The notes beneath the pieces were generated by a model. That model was not told the DNA's origin and searched no databases. It saw only the letters and a list, made by a program, of their open reading frames with translations. A stretch of DNA of 64,000 bases from Dissophora ornata (taxonomy: Eukaryota > Mortierellomycota > Mortierellomycetes > Mortierellales > Mortierellaceae): positions 24,278 to 88,277 of the forward strand of contig MU616599.1 of NCBI GenBank assembly GCA_025201705.1, written 5' to 3'. Below are positions 23,468-33,820 of the stretch, piece after piece (within the stretch, counting starts at the first letter, position 1; each line of letters starts with the position of its first letter). Made by a program: the position numbers and the translations under genes.

Positions 23468-25406
23468 TTACATGGGGGTCGTATCGTTGTCGGGAACAGG
23501 GACCTTCAAAGAAGTTGTAGACTCCTCCGTCATAAGTTGCGGATTCCTCTTTTGCGTATGTGCGCTTTGCTGAGAGGATGTGCTTGCCATACTCTGTCGA
23601 TGTTCGGGCCGCAGCTCGGTCTTGTGAGCATCACTTTCTGCATCGACATATGTCGAACGAGCAGTAGGATCCGTTTCCGAGGCTCTTCTTGTGGCCATGG
23701 AAGAGAATCCTGCCCTGGTTGAATCTGCCTGCTCTGGCTCCTCCATACCAATGTCAGGATTCGGTGCCATTGGCGTTGTTACCGATGGTACAGGCGCCAT
23801 AGGTCCACTTTGTGACATGTAGAGATGCTGCTGCCGCATTGCCTCCTCATCCACGTAGCTTTGCTCAGGGTAATACATCCCCGAGCTCCCAGGATTATAG
23901 TATGAGGCAGCTGCGCGCATATCTCTCTCGTGCTGTTGTAGCTGCTGTTGATACAGCTGCTCCTGGTAGTATGCGGCCTCTTCATTGCCGTACTGACCAT
24001 AACCACCGCTATAGACTCCATAGGCTGCTTCTGAAGGGTTAACGTAATTGACTCCGTCAACGCCAGCTGTATAAGTGCCGGAATGCAAGTACTGTGGGTC
24101 GACTTCGCATGGGTACAACGTGTCTTGATGATTTAAACCACCACTCGAAGCCGCTGAGAAGCCACTGGCACCCATCATAGCTGCGTTTAAGGGCTCGGCA
24201 GAGCCGCGTTCACTCAATGCACTGACTACTCCAGCACTGCTAGAGCCACCTCCATGGTCCATAGAGGGCGAGGAAGGTTGAATATCACTACGAGGGTGCT
24301 GGTGGCGGTTTTCCTGCATATCCAGGTTCACAGGGTTGAACATCGTGTTGCTTGTGCGATCGAGGTGGCGGCGATGGCGGCGCTTGATCAGAAAGGCGGC
24401 AACAAGGGCTGCGATGAAGACTACGACCGCTGCGATGACGATACCAGCTATAGCACCCCCCGAGAGCCCTGACGACGTTTCTTCGGAGGGAGGCAAGGTT
24501 GGGGAGATGATAGGATTGGCACTAGAGGTGGGTGTGATCATTGGCTGGGACCCGGACGAAGTTGATGTGGTGGGTGGGGTGACAGTGTGTGTTGATGTAG
24601 TGGTTGAAGGCAGAGAAGTCGTGGCGTGCGTTGATGTAGTTGTTGGAGGCAGAGAAGTCGTGGTGTGGGACTCGGTTGTAGTTGTGGAAGGCTCGGTTGC
24701 GGCTGTGGAGGGCTCGGTCGTAGTTGTGGTGTGCGGCGGTGGGTTTGTGGTTGTAGGGTTCTCACTCGTATTTGGGGGGGTAGTCGTCATAGCAGTAGTT
24801 GGGTACGGTTCTGTTGGAGTTGCCATGGTTGTTGGCGAGGGTGCCGCCGTGGCCACGATGGTTACAGGGTCTTTTGACGTCATAGGAATGTTGGAGGTGA
24901 CGTGCGTTGCGGCTGGAATGGAAGGCGTCGTTTCCATAGCCCGGGGCGCCGCCGTTGTCGCAAGGATATCCGAGGTTCCCTTGATGGATATCGTGGACTT
25001 GGCTGCCGATGGTTCGTTGGCAGCTGTGGATGCAGTCGGTGTTATCCCGCGCGTATTTGTGGCCCTGCTACTCGCAGCTGTGGCGGCGACAGCTGTCGCA
25101 AGATGGCTAATAGTCGCGATAACTGTGAGTTTGGTAGGCGCAAATGTTGTGAGCGATGAGGACGTGCTGGCTCCGAATCGTGTCCTTTGCTGTGAATCGC
25201 GAGAGCAGCAGCAAGCGAAGGTTGCAAAATCAAAGATGAATCTCCTGTCCTGTTAGATCGGCGGTTACCAGGTGTGCACTCTTTTGTAGAGCGAGCCCGA
25301 GGATGGTGAAAGAGGAAACGAAGTAGCGGAAGCAGTAGCGGCGGGGCAGAAGAAGGATAAGAGACAAAAACAAGAAAGAAAAGAGAAAAGAGCAATTCGG
25401 CTTCAT
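23468..25406 (-). CDS. Ser/Thr-rich single-pass surface protein (WSC/Mid2-like layout)
   Basis: Predicted type I membrane glycoprotein of about 619 residues. A hydrophobic leader (MKPNCSFLFSFLFLSLILLL) is encoded in a short exon 25406-25269. It joins in frame, through an 80-nt intron with a CTAAC branch, to the long exon 25189-23468. The ectodomain is some 240 residues of Thr, Ser and Pro (runs such as TTTSLPPTTTSTHATTSLPS), expected to be heavily O-mannosylated. Then come GGAIAGIVIAAVVVFIAALV (membrane span), a basic stop-transfer KRRHRRH, and a roughly 250-residue cytoplasmic tail rich in Tyr, Gln and Ser. This is the layout of yeast cell-wall sensors, but no WSC Cys domain is seen, so a sensor role is inference. 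The start exon is less certain than the rest. Confidence 0.7.
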
Positions 25407-27105
25407 CGACTCAGTGATCAGGCGGGCAGCCTGGTTGTGTTCCTGTTGCTGTTTTCGTCTCCTCGTTTCTACGGTGTTTGTTGCAGAAAGAGACGCTGTT
25501 GCTGTTGTTTCACTCGCCGCGCTCTTTTTCCTGCGAACCAACCAGGCGCCGAGATGGCGGCAAGTCAAGACGGCGAAATATTTTGTTTTGCTTTGTGTTG
25601 CCACTTTGTGCTCTTGCGGTGAGGATCCAGGCGACATGGCATGATGTCTCCTTCGGTTTTGATTTGCTTGGACAAGTGGGGCCACTCGGCAATGGGCGGG
25701 ATGGACACGCGCACGAGTGACACACCTCACCTATTTCACGAGCAAACTGAGCTGGCACCCAGCCATGGGATTGTCGGATTGTGGTAACCGCGGTGATTCC
25801 AAGCTGGCCTCTGCCCCAGGTCCCTTTGTTTTTCTAAGAAAACACTCTTGGCCACATATGGCCACAAGTATTAGCACCGGTGAACCGTTCACTACGGCAA
25901 TTTCTTTTTTCTTTTTTGGTATACCAACAAAAAGTGAACGTCTTTCGTTTTGCAGAGAAAGGTACCCAACGCTCTGTTTTCTCTCTCTCTTTGTCTCTGC
26001 TAGACAGTAATACAAATAAAATATGGTAATTGCATTTCATGGAAGAACAAAGCTCAAAAAAAAAAGAGGCTGTGCGTCGGCTGCAGCGGTGATAGGCTGG
26101 TACAACACATGAAACCAACACTGCGGAAACCAACACCTTCGTTTGGGCAATGGCGATTCACCAGGCTGCCCATTTCGAATCTGTTTGCTGCCCACGGGAC
26201 ACGTAGTCTGCAAAGCACATTTTTCGTTTGTGTTGATCTCGCATGAATGCAAAGCCCTATCCAGATGTTCATTTCGGGACAGGCACATGCATGTGCATTG
26301 AGAGCTGTATGAGCTATGAAAGCGATTAGGGATAGCCTACTGTAGACTACTTTGTCGTTCATCAACTGACTTGGCCCGAGATTGTTGTTTTGATTCCCAA
26401 CCTTTCCAGCCATTCGATGTGGTTTTCCCTTTGATGCAATATGCATTCAACGATGGTAGGGGTGCATTTGCACGCTCACGGGAAAAAAAAAGACGAAGTT
26501 TCCGTGCAACCTTCGCTTTCGGAACTCTAGTCGTACCAGTAGTACCAGCTAAAACTGGCGAAGCCTATTTTTTTTTCCCCCCTTCCATGCACTCCTCTTG
26601 CATTTCGATATTTCCTGTTGCATGGTTTCTCCAAGGAGGTGTTGCATTACAGACAAAAATGATGAAAAAAGGAAAAATATGCTGCCATCAGGAATCTCCC
26701 CGTTAAAACTAGTTATCTTTCATTCCACGAATCAGTTTATGGTTTTATTAAACGTCGGGCATGGCTATTATAACAACTCGGGAGATGGTTCAATTGGGAA
26801 TTCAAGGCACAGCCTGGTCCAGTCTATGGCAATGTTCATCTATAATACAAAAAACAAGAGCAGGAAGAACAGGAAAAAAACAAACAGAAGCAATGGGAAA
26901 CAAAAAAATAGAAAAGAGAAGGAAAACTGTACACGCAAATATTACGGATAACAAGAACGAAACTAAAGTATAGGTATGTTGATTGTCTAAATGGCTTCTC
27001 GTCCTTTCGAGTGGCCATCCGGCATGGGGTTATGTCAAGAACAGGGCCACCCACGCACTCTTGCTGCATCGTTAGAGAACAGCAACAAAGCTCGAGCTTT
27101 CTCCT
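25407..27105. other. 1.7 kb gene-poor intergenic region
   Basis: Between the starts/stops of two minus-strand genes. It has many homopolymer runs and T/A-rich stretches and short open frames in all frames (maximum about 166 codons, overlapping the leader exon of the surface protein). None shows a conserved motif or codon pattern I trust. The right-hand part is probably the 3' flank of the small gene at 27106; the left part is the promoter of the surface protein. Confidence 0.5.
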
Positions 27106-27561
27106 TTAAGACTCCTGGAGAAGGGAGGGCGTAAGCGAGATTCGGATGGTTGTCCGGCGAGTCTGCAACAGCTCATCAAACTGTCGCATCTTTTCCGTCA
27201 TCTCGACCTGGGGCGCCTGCTTTCGGCTGAGGATGGGTCGAATAGCAGAAGGTCTGAGGTCGAGACTTATCGAACGGAGCGAGCTCTCTGTTACGGTAGC
27301 GATCGATTTGCGGCGCTCATGCATTATGTTTGTTTTCATCGTATCCATGGAGGGGTTCATCGAGTACCGGTAGCGTGTGCGGTTCATTGAGGGAGAGCTT
27401 GCCTCCAAGGAAGAATTTGAGGATGCGTCGCTTCCATTGCCACTGTTGTTGCTGTTGTGGTTGTTGTGGTTGTTATTGAAGATACGAATCAAGGAGAAGC
27501 GGCGGCCTTTCTTGGTCGCTGGCGCAGCGGTCATTGTTGAGGAAGTGGAGCAGTAGGCCAT
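27106..27561 (-). CDS. Uncharacterised 151-residue protein
   Basis: Single-exon open frame with a plausible Met start and a coherent composition. The N-terminus has a KKGRRFSLIRIF basic patch, followed by an Asn/His/Ser low-complexity run. Several basic-Ser sites look like kinase targets (RRKSIATV, RSISLDL). A short amphipathic C-terminal segment contains MTEKMRQFDELLQTRRTTI. No domain is recognised and no signal peptide or membrane span is seen. A TATA-like element at 27658-27668 about 100 bp upstream on this strand supports transcription. It sits alone between two gene-poor stretches of about 1.7 kb. It is probably a fungal-lineage regulatory or phosphorylated protein, but the function is unknown. 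Confidence 0.6.
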   Translation of the reverse strand: MAYCSTSSTMTAAPATKKGRRFSLIRIFNNNHNNHNSNNSGNGSDASSNSSLEASSPSMNRTRYRYSMNPSMDTMKTNIMHERRKSIATVTESSLRSISLDLRPSAIRPILSRKQAPQVEMTEKMRQFDELLQTRRTTIRISLTPSLLQES

Positions 27562-27657
27562 GGCGTTGAAGATATAGAGGATATAAAAGGGATATGACTG
27601 ATAAAGTTGGCTGTGGAGAGAAAGAAAAGAAGACGTCGAAGAGAGGGACCGAGGAAG

Positions 27658-27668
27658 TTATATAAAAA
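27658..27668 (-). promoter_or_regulatory. TATA-like element
   Basis: On the minus strand this reads TTTTATATAA, about 100 bases upstream of the ATG at 27561. This is a normal position for a fungal TATA box. Identified by eye only. Confidence 0.45.
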
Positions 27669-28834
27669 AAGGAGGGCGAGGGCGAGGACAAGGAATTTAT
27701 TTGTGAGTAAGCGTCGAGGAAGGCGATGCAGCGAAAAAAGGGAAAGAAATCCGGTGTTGTCGCACAGGTAACACAAGCGGGAGGCAGGCTAGTGCTCTTT
27801 TTTTTTTTTTGTTTACGGGTGGGGGTAATGCTACTAGACTAGCGAAGGGATGATGAACGAGTTTCGTGTCGAGGCGGATGACGGTGATGAGCAACAGAGG
27901 AGGAGGATAGGGAACTATGCGGAATGCAGGGTGTGAATTTACAGGTGGTCAGGGTGGGGGGTGTCGCGTTGACAGCGGAAAAGGAAGATGCGTAGGATAC
28001 GGTCGAAGGTTGGCTGAGGACAAAGACAAGGAATGAGGGCGGAGGAAGCGCATTTATACAAATGTCTTTGCGGAAGAAGTGCAAATAGGGCATTGTTTAT
28101 TACGCCTTCGCCCCCAGAATCATCTATGATTGGACATTGTTATGGATGTGCTCCACATTAGTCTGAATTCAGCCTCATTCTAATGCTTGCCAACGGACAC
28201 TCTAGGCTGGCCCTCTACTGCTTCGTTGGCTGAGATGGAGATCCGATGACGACTAGACGTCCATTGCTGGCTTTTACTGCTCCATCACCCGTAGACAGAG
28301 CCCTTTCGAGAGAACCTTCTCTCGTTAGAGAGAGCGAGCAGTAGTAGACCGCAATTGTCCGAACACTCTTGTCCCCGTGAGAATGGCATGACCTTGGAAA
28401 CGACATGTCTTTGCCGGGCCAAAGAGTGTCATGTTTCCTCACAACGTCCCAGTCGTTGAAGCGAAATAAATACGTTCCAGAAATAGACTGTCTATATTGC
28501 AATGACCAAGACAGCGAGTGACCTTTGCCCCTTCCTTACAACGGTTGTGGGTACTGCCTCCTTGCAAAGACATTCTAGCCAGGAGAAGGGCTGCGATGTA
28601 AGTTGCACAGTTTCATGGACGACCAAAATTAAGGATCTAATGAGAGGAAGTGTGGAGCCGAACGTGATTGAAACGGGTCATAATGATGTGTCTTCATATG
28701 TCCATTTTCAGCAAAGCTTTTTTTGCGGTACACCAGTCGTAAAGAATGAACGGGAACACAGGGCACCAATCAGTTCCATGATGCTTTTGCGCTTTGTGTC
28801 TAACGGGAAAAGACAGTGGCACAGAAATAATTTG
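27669..28834. other. Gene-poor intergenic region
   Basis: The left part is the likely promoter and 5' UTR of the small gene at 27106-27561, with purine-rich tracts and an 11-12 T run near 27800. The right part contains open frames of 95-124 codons (28215-28502 minus, 28502-28876 plus) without recognisable motifs or supporting splice structure, so they are not called. Confidence 0.45.
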
Positions 28835-29112
28835 TCAGAAAATAAACAATCCCAACCACTTCGCCACTCGGTCTAGACAGAGTTCCTCGTTGTTCTCCAC
28901 CTGGATTGTAATGTGAATCAATGTGTGAGCGATAACAACAACCTGATAGATATTCCGCCCCATGGCCTGCATAAAGCACCAAGTGGATGCTCTGATGCCT
29001 GAAAGTGGCTGAAACGCTCGAAGGTGCAAAGCTTACGCCATACAGCACAATAATGCAGAGAAGAGTGTTTATTTCACGTTTGAGATAAAAATACCGAGCC
29101 AGACTACTGTAC
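28835..29112 (-). pseudogene. Coding-like remnant or unresolved small gene
   Basis: Two segments on the minus strand look protein-like. One encodes LARYFYLKREINTLLCIIVL (about 29100-29050). The second encodes NIYQVVVIAHTLIHITIQ through a stop at 28835. They are separated by about 50 bp with a CAG acceptor, but no GT donor joins them in frame, and there is no start codon upstream before the PNS1 stop at 29213. It could be a decayed gene fragment, an alternative 3' exon, or chance. No family is recognised. Confidence 0.25.
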
Positions 29113-29212
29113 TCCAGAGAAGCTGCAAAAGCACAAGCTTACGTCCTGAGAACAAATTTAGTAGTTCACTCCCTAGAACCGTAAACCAAACAAAGAGTGA
29201 TGGTAATCAATG

Positions 29213-31549
29213 TCAGTAACAGCGTCTTGACAAAGCATCATTGCGCTGCCAAAGTGTATCTCGAACCTGAACAACCGCTGGCCAAGTGACACGGATTCTC
29301 TCGAACAATTCTAGACACAACAAAAAGTGCTGGGTCAGTCAAGAGTAGAGTCAAGAACGAGGCACCCAAGGTTCGCAACCAAGCAAACCACCTACCGGGC
29401 TTTGTTCTTGCCAATGCTGCAGGATCTTCTGCAAGACAGACAAAGGTCGTGGCGACACCGCTATCGATGACAGAGCCTACTGTGAAGAGCATCTGCAGGC
29501 CCATGACAAACGCCATCGTCACAATCACATATGTGAATTCATTGTCATAATTGAAAGGTGGATCGTCGAACCACAAGTATAGGTAGCTAGCCAAGGCTGA
29601 CAGCATCCCAGACATGATAGCGCCCATCGCCCACACATTGCCGATGAGGTTGTCATTGATGAGCTGCACAATGCCCCTGTCCTTCAAAATGGTCCATGTA
29701 TCTTTTGCGGCTGGAATGAAGGGCTTTCCATAGATGGCTACCTGGCAGAACGCGTATTTGTTCACATATTCAATGATTCCTTGCAAGCACCCTATTCACG
29801 GGAAGTAAACAAGGAAGATTTAAGCAAGTTGTAGTTCTCTTGGTGCCCGCGTTTTTTTGTTTTTTTTACAACGAGGAGGTAGAACGCCCGCTCACCAAGG
29901 ATACAATCGATAATGCATGCAATGAACGCCAAGAATCCGTCACTGTCGGCCCGAAGCATCTGTGCGAGCGCCCTGAAGGTTTGAATGGCCGCAATGATCA
30001 ATGAGCCGAAGCAGATACTCCCAATCGAAGTTGTGCAAGCGCGTTTGAAACTCTCAATTGTAGGCGATTTGCTCATGCCCTGAGGCGACCCCATAAGAAA
30101 GTAATAGCATGCATAGACCCCGGAAACTGTAACATGGACAACATTCCTGATTACTTGAGACGTCCAATAGAACGAGAAAAAGCAAAATACGATCAAGCTA
30201 TATGAGGAGATGGTACACAGGTTAAAAGAAAGAATTCAGAATCGCTTTGGGTGGACCAGCATGCCAACCACAGTTCTTGGAGGTCGCTTACGCCTGTAAT
30301 TTCCCGGGGGTGGTTCCCGTAGTCGTGTCATAGTACAGCGCATAACAACCAGAGATGACAGTCATAAAGTACGCGGAATATGCTGTTTGGACAAATAGAC
30401 CGAGAAACGCCACGGCAAAGGTAGCTGGATACTTCTTGGAAATCGCGGTGACAGCTATCAACATTTCGCTGCCCTTATTGCCATCCAAAGGCCATCACCA
30501 TTCGATGGTGTGCAATAAATGTGTCGGACGTTGGTTAGATCCTACAAGTGTCAAGAAGATGTTAAAGCCGGAAGAAAGCAGCAAAGACAGCGCTTACGTT
30601 GCGAACGGTATACGGCTTTTCCAGAAGAACCACATGCTCGCGTATAGCAGGCCAAAGATGAGACCAAAGATGGCGGGCATCCACTGGTGGCGAACAAAGT
30701 AATATACAGCGGCTGCGAGGGACGCGATGATGCTCAGCGCAAAAGTGACCTAAGGCACAGAAGGAGAAATAATTGGAAACGCGACGTATCGCTCTTCAGC
30801 TCCTTATTCGGTGACACTGATTGTGTGTGAAACCGGCGCCAACGGACAAACGCGCATTATATCGATGTTGGGGCAAGAGGAGACAAACAACAAATAGCCA
30901 GTGTCACACCTTGATCACCTGACGGGGGTATCTGGGAGAGAGAAAAAGAAAAACGAACTGGCGTGTTAAACGATCATCACAAGACGAGAATGCTGCCAGC
31001 ATGATTTGTGTCAACGATATGACGATGCAACGGATCTTACGCCTGCGTGAGCATGAAGTATAGGACTGCAACGATGAGACCTGTAAGGACAGAGATTAGC
31101 ACTGAAATAAGTCCCGCTTGGGAAAAGAAGCCGTAGCCATCGCCTTGACTGCGGTTTACGTGAATCTCGTGGATCGCAAAGTATGAGAGGACAACAAACG
31201 CTGCGAGCTGGGCGATGAAGAGCAGGAATGCCCAACAGTCATTGTAGCGTGGCCGAGGGTTGAACTTTGCAGGCAAGCCCGACTCCGTGTTGACGGCTCC
31301 GTAGGGTGCAGTCTCGTAGCTTGGGGGCATGACTCCGGTCGTTGGTTGACCCTGCGGGGGACCTGAAGGCGCTCCAAAGTATTGCTGCTGGACACCTTGG
31401 TTCTCGCCCCATTGTTGTTGCTGATCGGCTGGTTTGTACGCAGGCTGTTGCTGGGCATTGTATGAGTATTGCTGGGCATTGTATGCGTACTGCTGTGGAG
31501 GTGGTGGAGTGCCATATGGTTCTTGATCCGGCGGGAGGTAGCTTGCCAT
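29213..31549 (-). CDS. PNS1: PNS1/CTL (SLC44) choline-transporter-like membrane protein
   Basis: Fungal member of the CTL/SLC44 family, a plasma-membrane protein with about ten spans. Start at 31549: a Pro/Gln/Tyr-rich cytosolic N-terminus (repeated QQYAYNAQQYSYNAQQ) then FNPRPRYNDCWAFLLFIAQLA. A 22-nt exon at 30931-30910 encodes YPRQVIK and joins the first exon to VTFALSIIASLAAAVYYFV. Later exons hold SRIPFATEMLIAVTAISKKYP, ATFAVAFLGLFVQ, FFSFYWTSQVIRNVVHVTVSG, the family block SICFGSLIIAAIQT and YVNKYAFCQVAIYGKPF. The last exon, after an intron ending near 29313, gives ELFERIRVTWPAVVQ and the stop at 29213. Yeast Pns1 does not detectably carry choline, so the substrate is open. It shares a 390-bp divergent promoter with the BolA gene. 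Confidence 0.93.
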
Positions 31550-31939
31550 GGTGACACGAGATGCGCGTACTTTCGTGAAGAGAGAAGAGAGGAAGGAGGT
31601 GGTGCTGTGCTTTGTGAATGGTCGAGTGCAGAGATATTATAGTATTGCAGCGTGTGAGCGCCGGAAGCAGCGAACAACCGATGTATGTGCGAAAGAACGT
31701 GTGTGAGACGAGACCTGCGAGACACGAAAAATGTTCGACGGGAGAGCATGGAATACCGTTGTCATTTGTCTTTGGCCCGCAACCTCTGTAACTACAACCT
31801 CAGTGAGACCCAGCTACTGTACATTGTAATTGCACACCGGCTGCGCGACACCTCCCTCGGATCCGACAATTGAAGAATCACATTGTAACCGACCAACCAC
31901 CATCTCCGATCCCTTTTGAGACTGGATCCCATTCGCCCA
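31550..31939. promoter_or_regulatory. Divergent promoter, PNS1 and BolA genes
   Basis: 390 bp between two start codons on opposite strands. No repeated or palindromic element stands out to the eye. Confidence 0.5.
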
Positions 31940-32573
31940 ATGTTCTCTCTGCCTGCTCTTGCTGCTCATTCCAAACGAGTTCCCGCCATCGCACGCACCC
32001 TGACTGCTTCCCTCTCTGCTTCCCCACGTTCACGACTCTTTCACAACTCCACCATGGCTTCGCAGCAGGAAGAAGGACCCCTCACCACCAGTATCCGCAC
32101 CACTGTACAGTACTCGCCGCTACGGCCATTTTTCTTGGCAGGGCAGCCGCCGCAGACTCAGACTCCCATTGAGCCTACTAGCCGCTAATCATCTAGGATA
32201 TTTTCTATCGTCATATAGCTTACGGAGCTCTTGCAGCCCACCGCCCTCGAGATCATCAACGACAGCTCAAAGCATGCGCACCACTCGGCAATGCGTGGAG
32301 TGTCCAGCAAGGAGACTCACTTCAGGTACAGACCTTCTCCATCATGACCCGCTGCAAAGAGCACATACAAAACATTTGTAAGCTGACCAAGGCGTGAGTG
32401 TATCTTCGATTGCTAGAGTTAACGTCGTCTCGGATGCATTCACTGGCAAGTCAACCATGCAGCGCCACCGCCTCATCTATGGTGCCCTGAGCAAGGACTT
32501 TGAAGCCGGTCTTCACGCCCTTTCGCTCAACACCAAGACCCCCACTGAGGTTGCCAAGGCATCCGAGGCGTAG
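31940..32573 (+). CDS. BolA-family protein, mitochondrial type
   Basis: BolA-like Fe-S assembly factor that partners with monothiol glutaredoxins. Exon 1 (31940 to about 32104) encodes a Ser/Arg-rich presequence (MFSLPALAAHSKRVPAIAR...SASPRSRLFHNS) with few acids, a good mitochondrial target. Exon 2 starts after TATAG near 32219: LTELLQPTALEIINDSSKHAHH, with the invariant His pair region. It ends at CACTTCAG before GTACAG and joins in frame to exon 3, RVNVVSDAFTGKSTMQRHRLIYGAL, the BolA signature, then the stop at 32573. The absence of a Cys in the loop argues for the BOL1/BOL3 (mitochondrial) rather than BOL2 class. A second in-frame ATG (MASQQEEG) could give a cytosolic form. Confidence 0.9.
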
Positions 32574-33820
32574 TTTCTTGATATTCCGTAGATGTCTTTT
32601 AAACAGAATAATAGAAAACAATGAGAAGCGAGATGATGACAAGTAGAACTCTTCCCATAATGCTTTGTTGTGGCGAACCCCAAAATTGGTCTTTCTCCCA
32701 TTGGCTAGCGTAGCACGCGTCGTCATCTTCACTCGGGTAACGATGCCCCTGCCGCTAGTTTGGCGTATAGGTTGCTCCTTGTCTTCATTGTGTCCGGCGA
32801 TATAAACTACCAAGAAGAAGACGGAGGAGGAGGAGGAGAAGAAGGAGAAGAAGGCAAAATCTTTTTAAGTTGCCGCATCCTTCCTTTGCTTCAAATATCT
32901 CCCTGTAAATTTCGAATGTCCTGCAGTCGATTCCCCCTTGTCATGTTCTGTGTGGGATAATGAACCTTTCCCTCTTCCGAGATCATTACATCCATGTCGT
33001 TATTCATAGGCCATATCATGTTCAATTGAGAGCATTAACCTTTGGATGGCACTGAACATGGCTGGTGAGCATGGCTTTCTTCAGCTGTCTCCCTTCTCTG
33101 CCGGCATATTGTGCCATTGCTGTTCCTCTCCACCTGACAAACAAAATTACACCTTACACTTGCAGCATGTCCGTGGCGCATTGAGCATTCTCATGGATTT
33201 AATTTTGGTTGTTCATCTGCTAATGTGTATCTACTGCAACTTTCGCTTTCGGACCTTTGTGCCTGATAAAAATCTGCAACGCTTATTAATAACTCGCCGC
33301 CTCTGTCTAGTATCACTGGGATAGGAGAGTGTCACTGTCGTCTTCCCTATTCTCCTGCCTCCTGAAGAGCGGATCGTTACGTACAAACTGATGCACCAAA
33401 ACTGCTCAGGGTGTCTGGCGTATTTCTACGTCCTCCATGCGCCACAGCTACCGGTTCCAAGCGGCCTCTGTAACACCCAGATTAATTGTAACAACAGAGA
33501 TACCCCACAGGTCAGCCAACAATCGTTTTCCCGCAGGTACCGCCTTTCTCTTCAGCCTCACTAACGTCTCCTGCGTCTTCTGTAAAGCTATTCTCATCCA
33601 TCATCCAATCTGGCCACCTCCAAGAGCAGCAACACTTTGAGCCACAGAAGCAGGATCGTCGCAGTAAGGCACCCCCCTGACGTGGTTGGAGAAAGGGACG
33701 ACGTCGGCTACTATTCACCAAATTCAGTGTTTCATCCTCCATCACAACGGCATTGCATCAGTAATATCCTTCTTGCTTTCGCTTATCACGCATTAGTCGC
33801 TACAATCCATCCTCATAAAC
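32574..33820. other. 1.25 kb intergenic region
   Basis: Between BolA and the F-box gene, both on the plus strand. It contains a short GAG/GAA-rich run at about 32812-32855 and several open frames under 120 codons without motifs. It serves as the BolA 3' flank and the F-box gene promoter. Nothing else is supported. Confidence 0.5.

Noticed and set aside
24336..25256. 306-codon plus-strand open frame rich in Val/Gly
   Set aside because: It is the antisense of the Thr/Ser-rich ectodomain exon; the composition is the mirror of ACC/TCC codons and no motif is seen.
28502..28876. 124-codon plus-strand open frame
   Set aside because: No motif, no splice support, and it overlaps protein-like sequence on the opposite strand.
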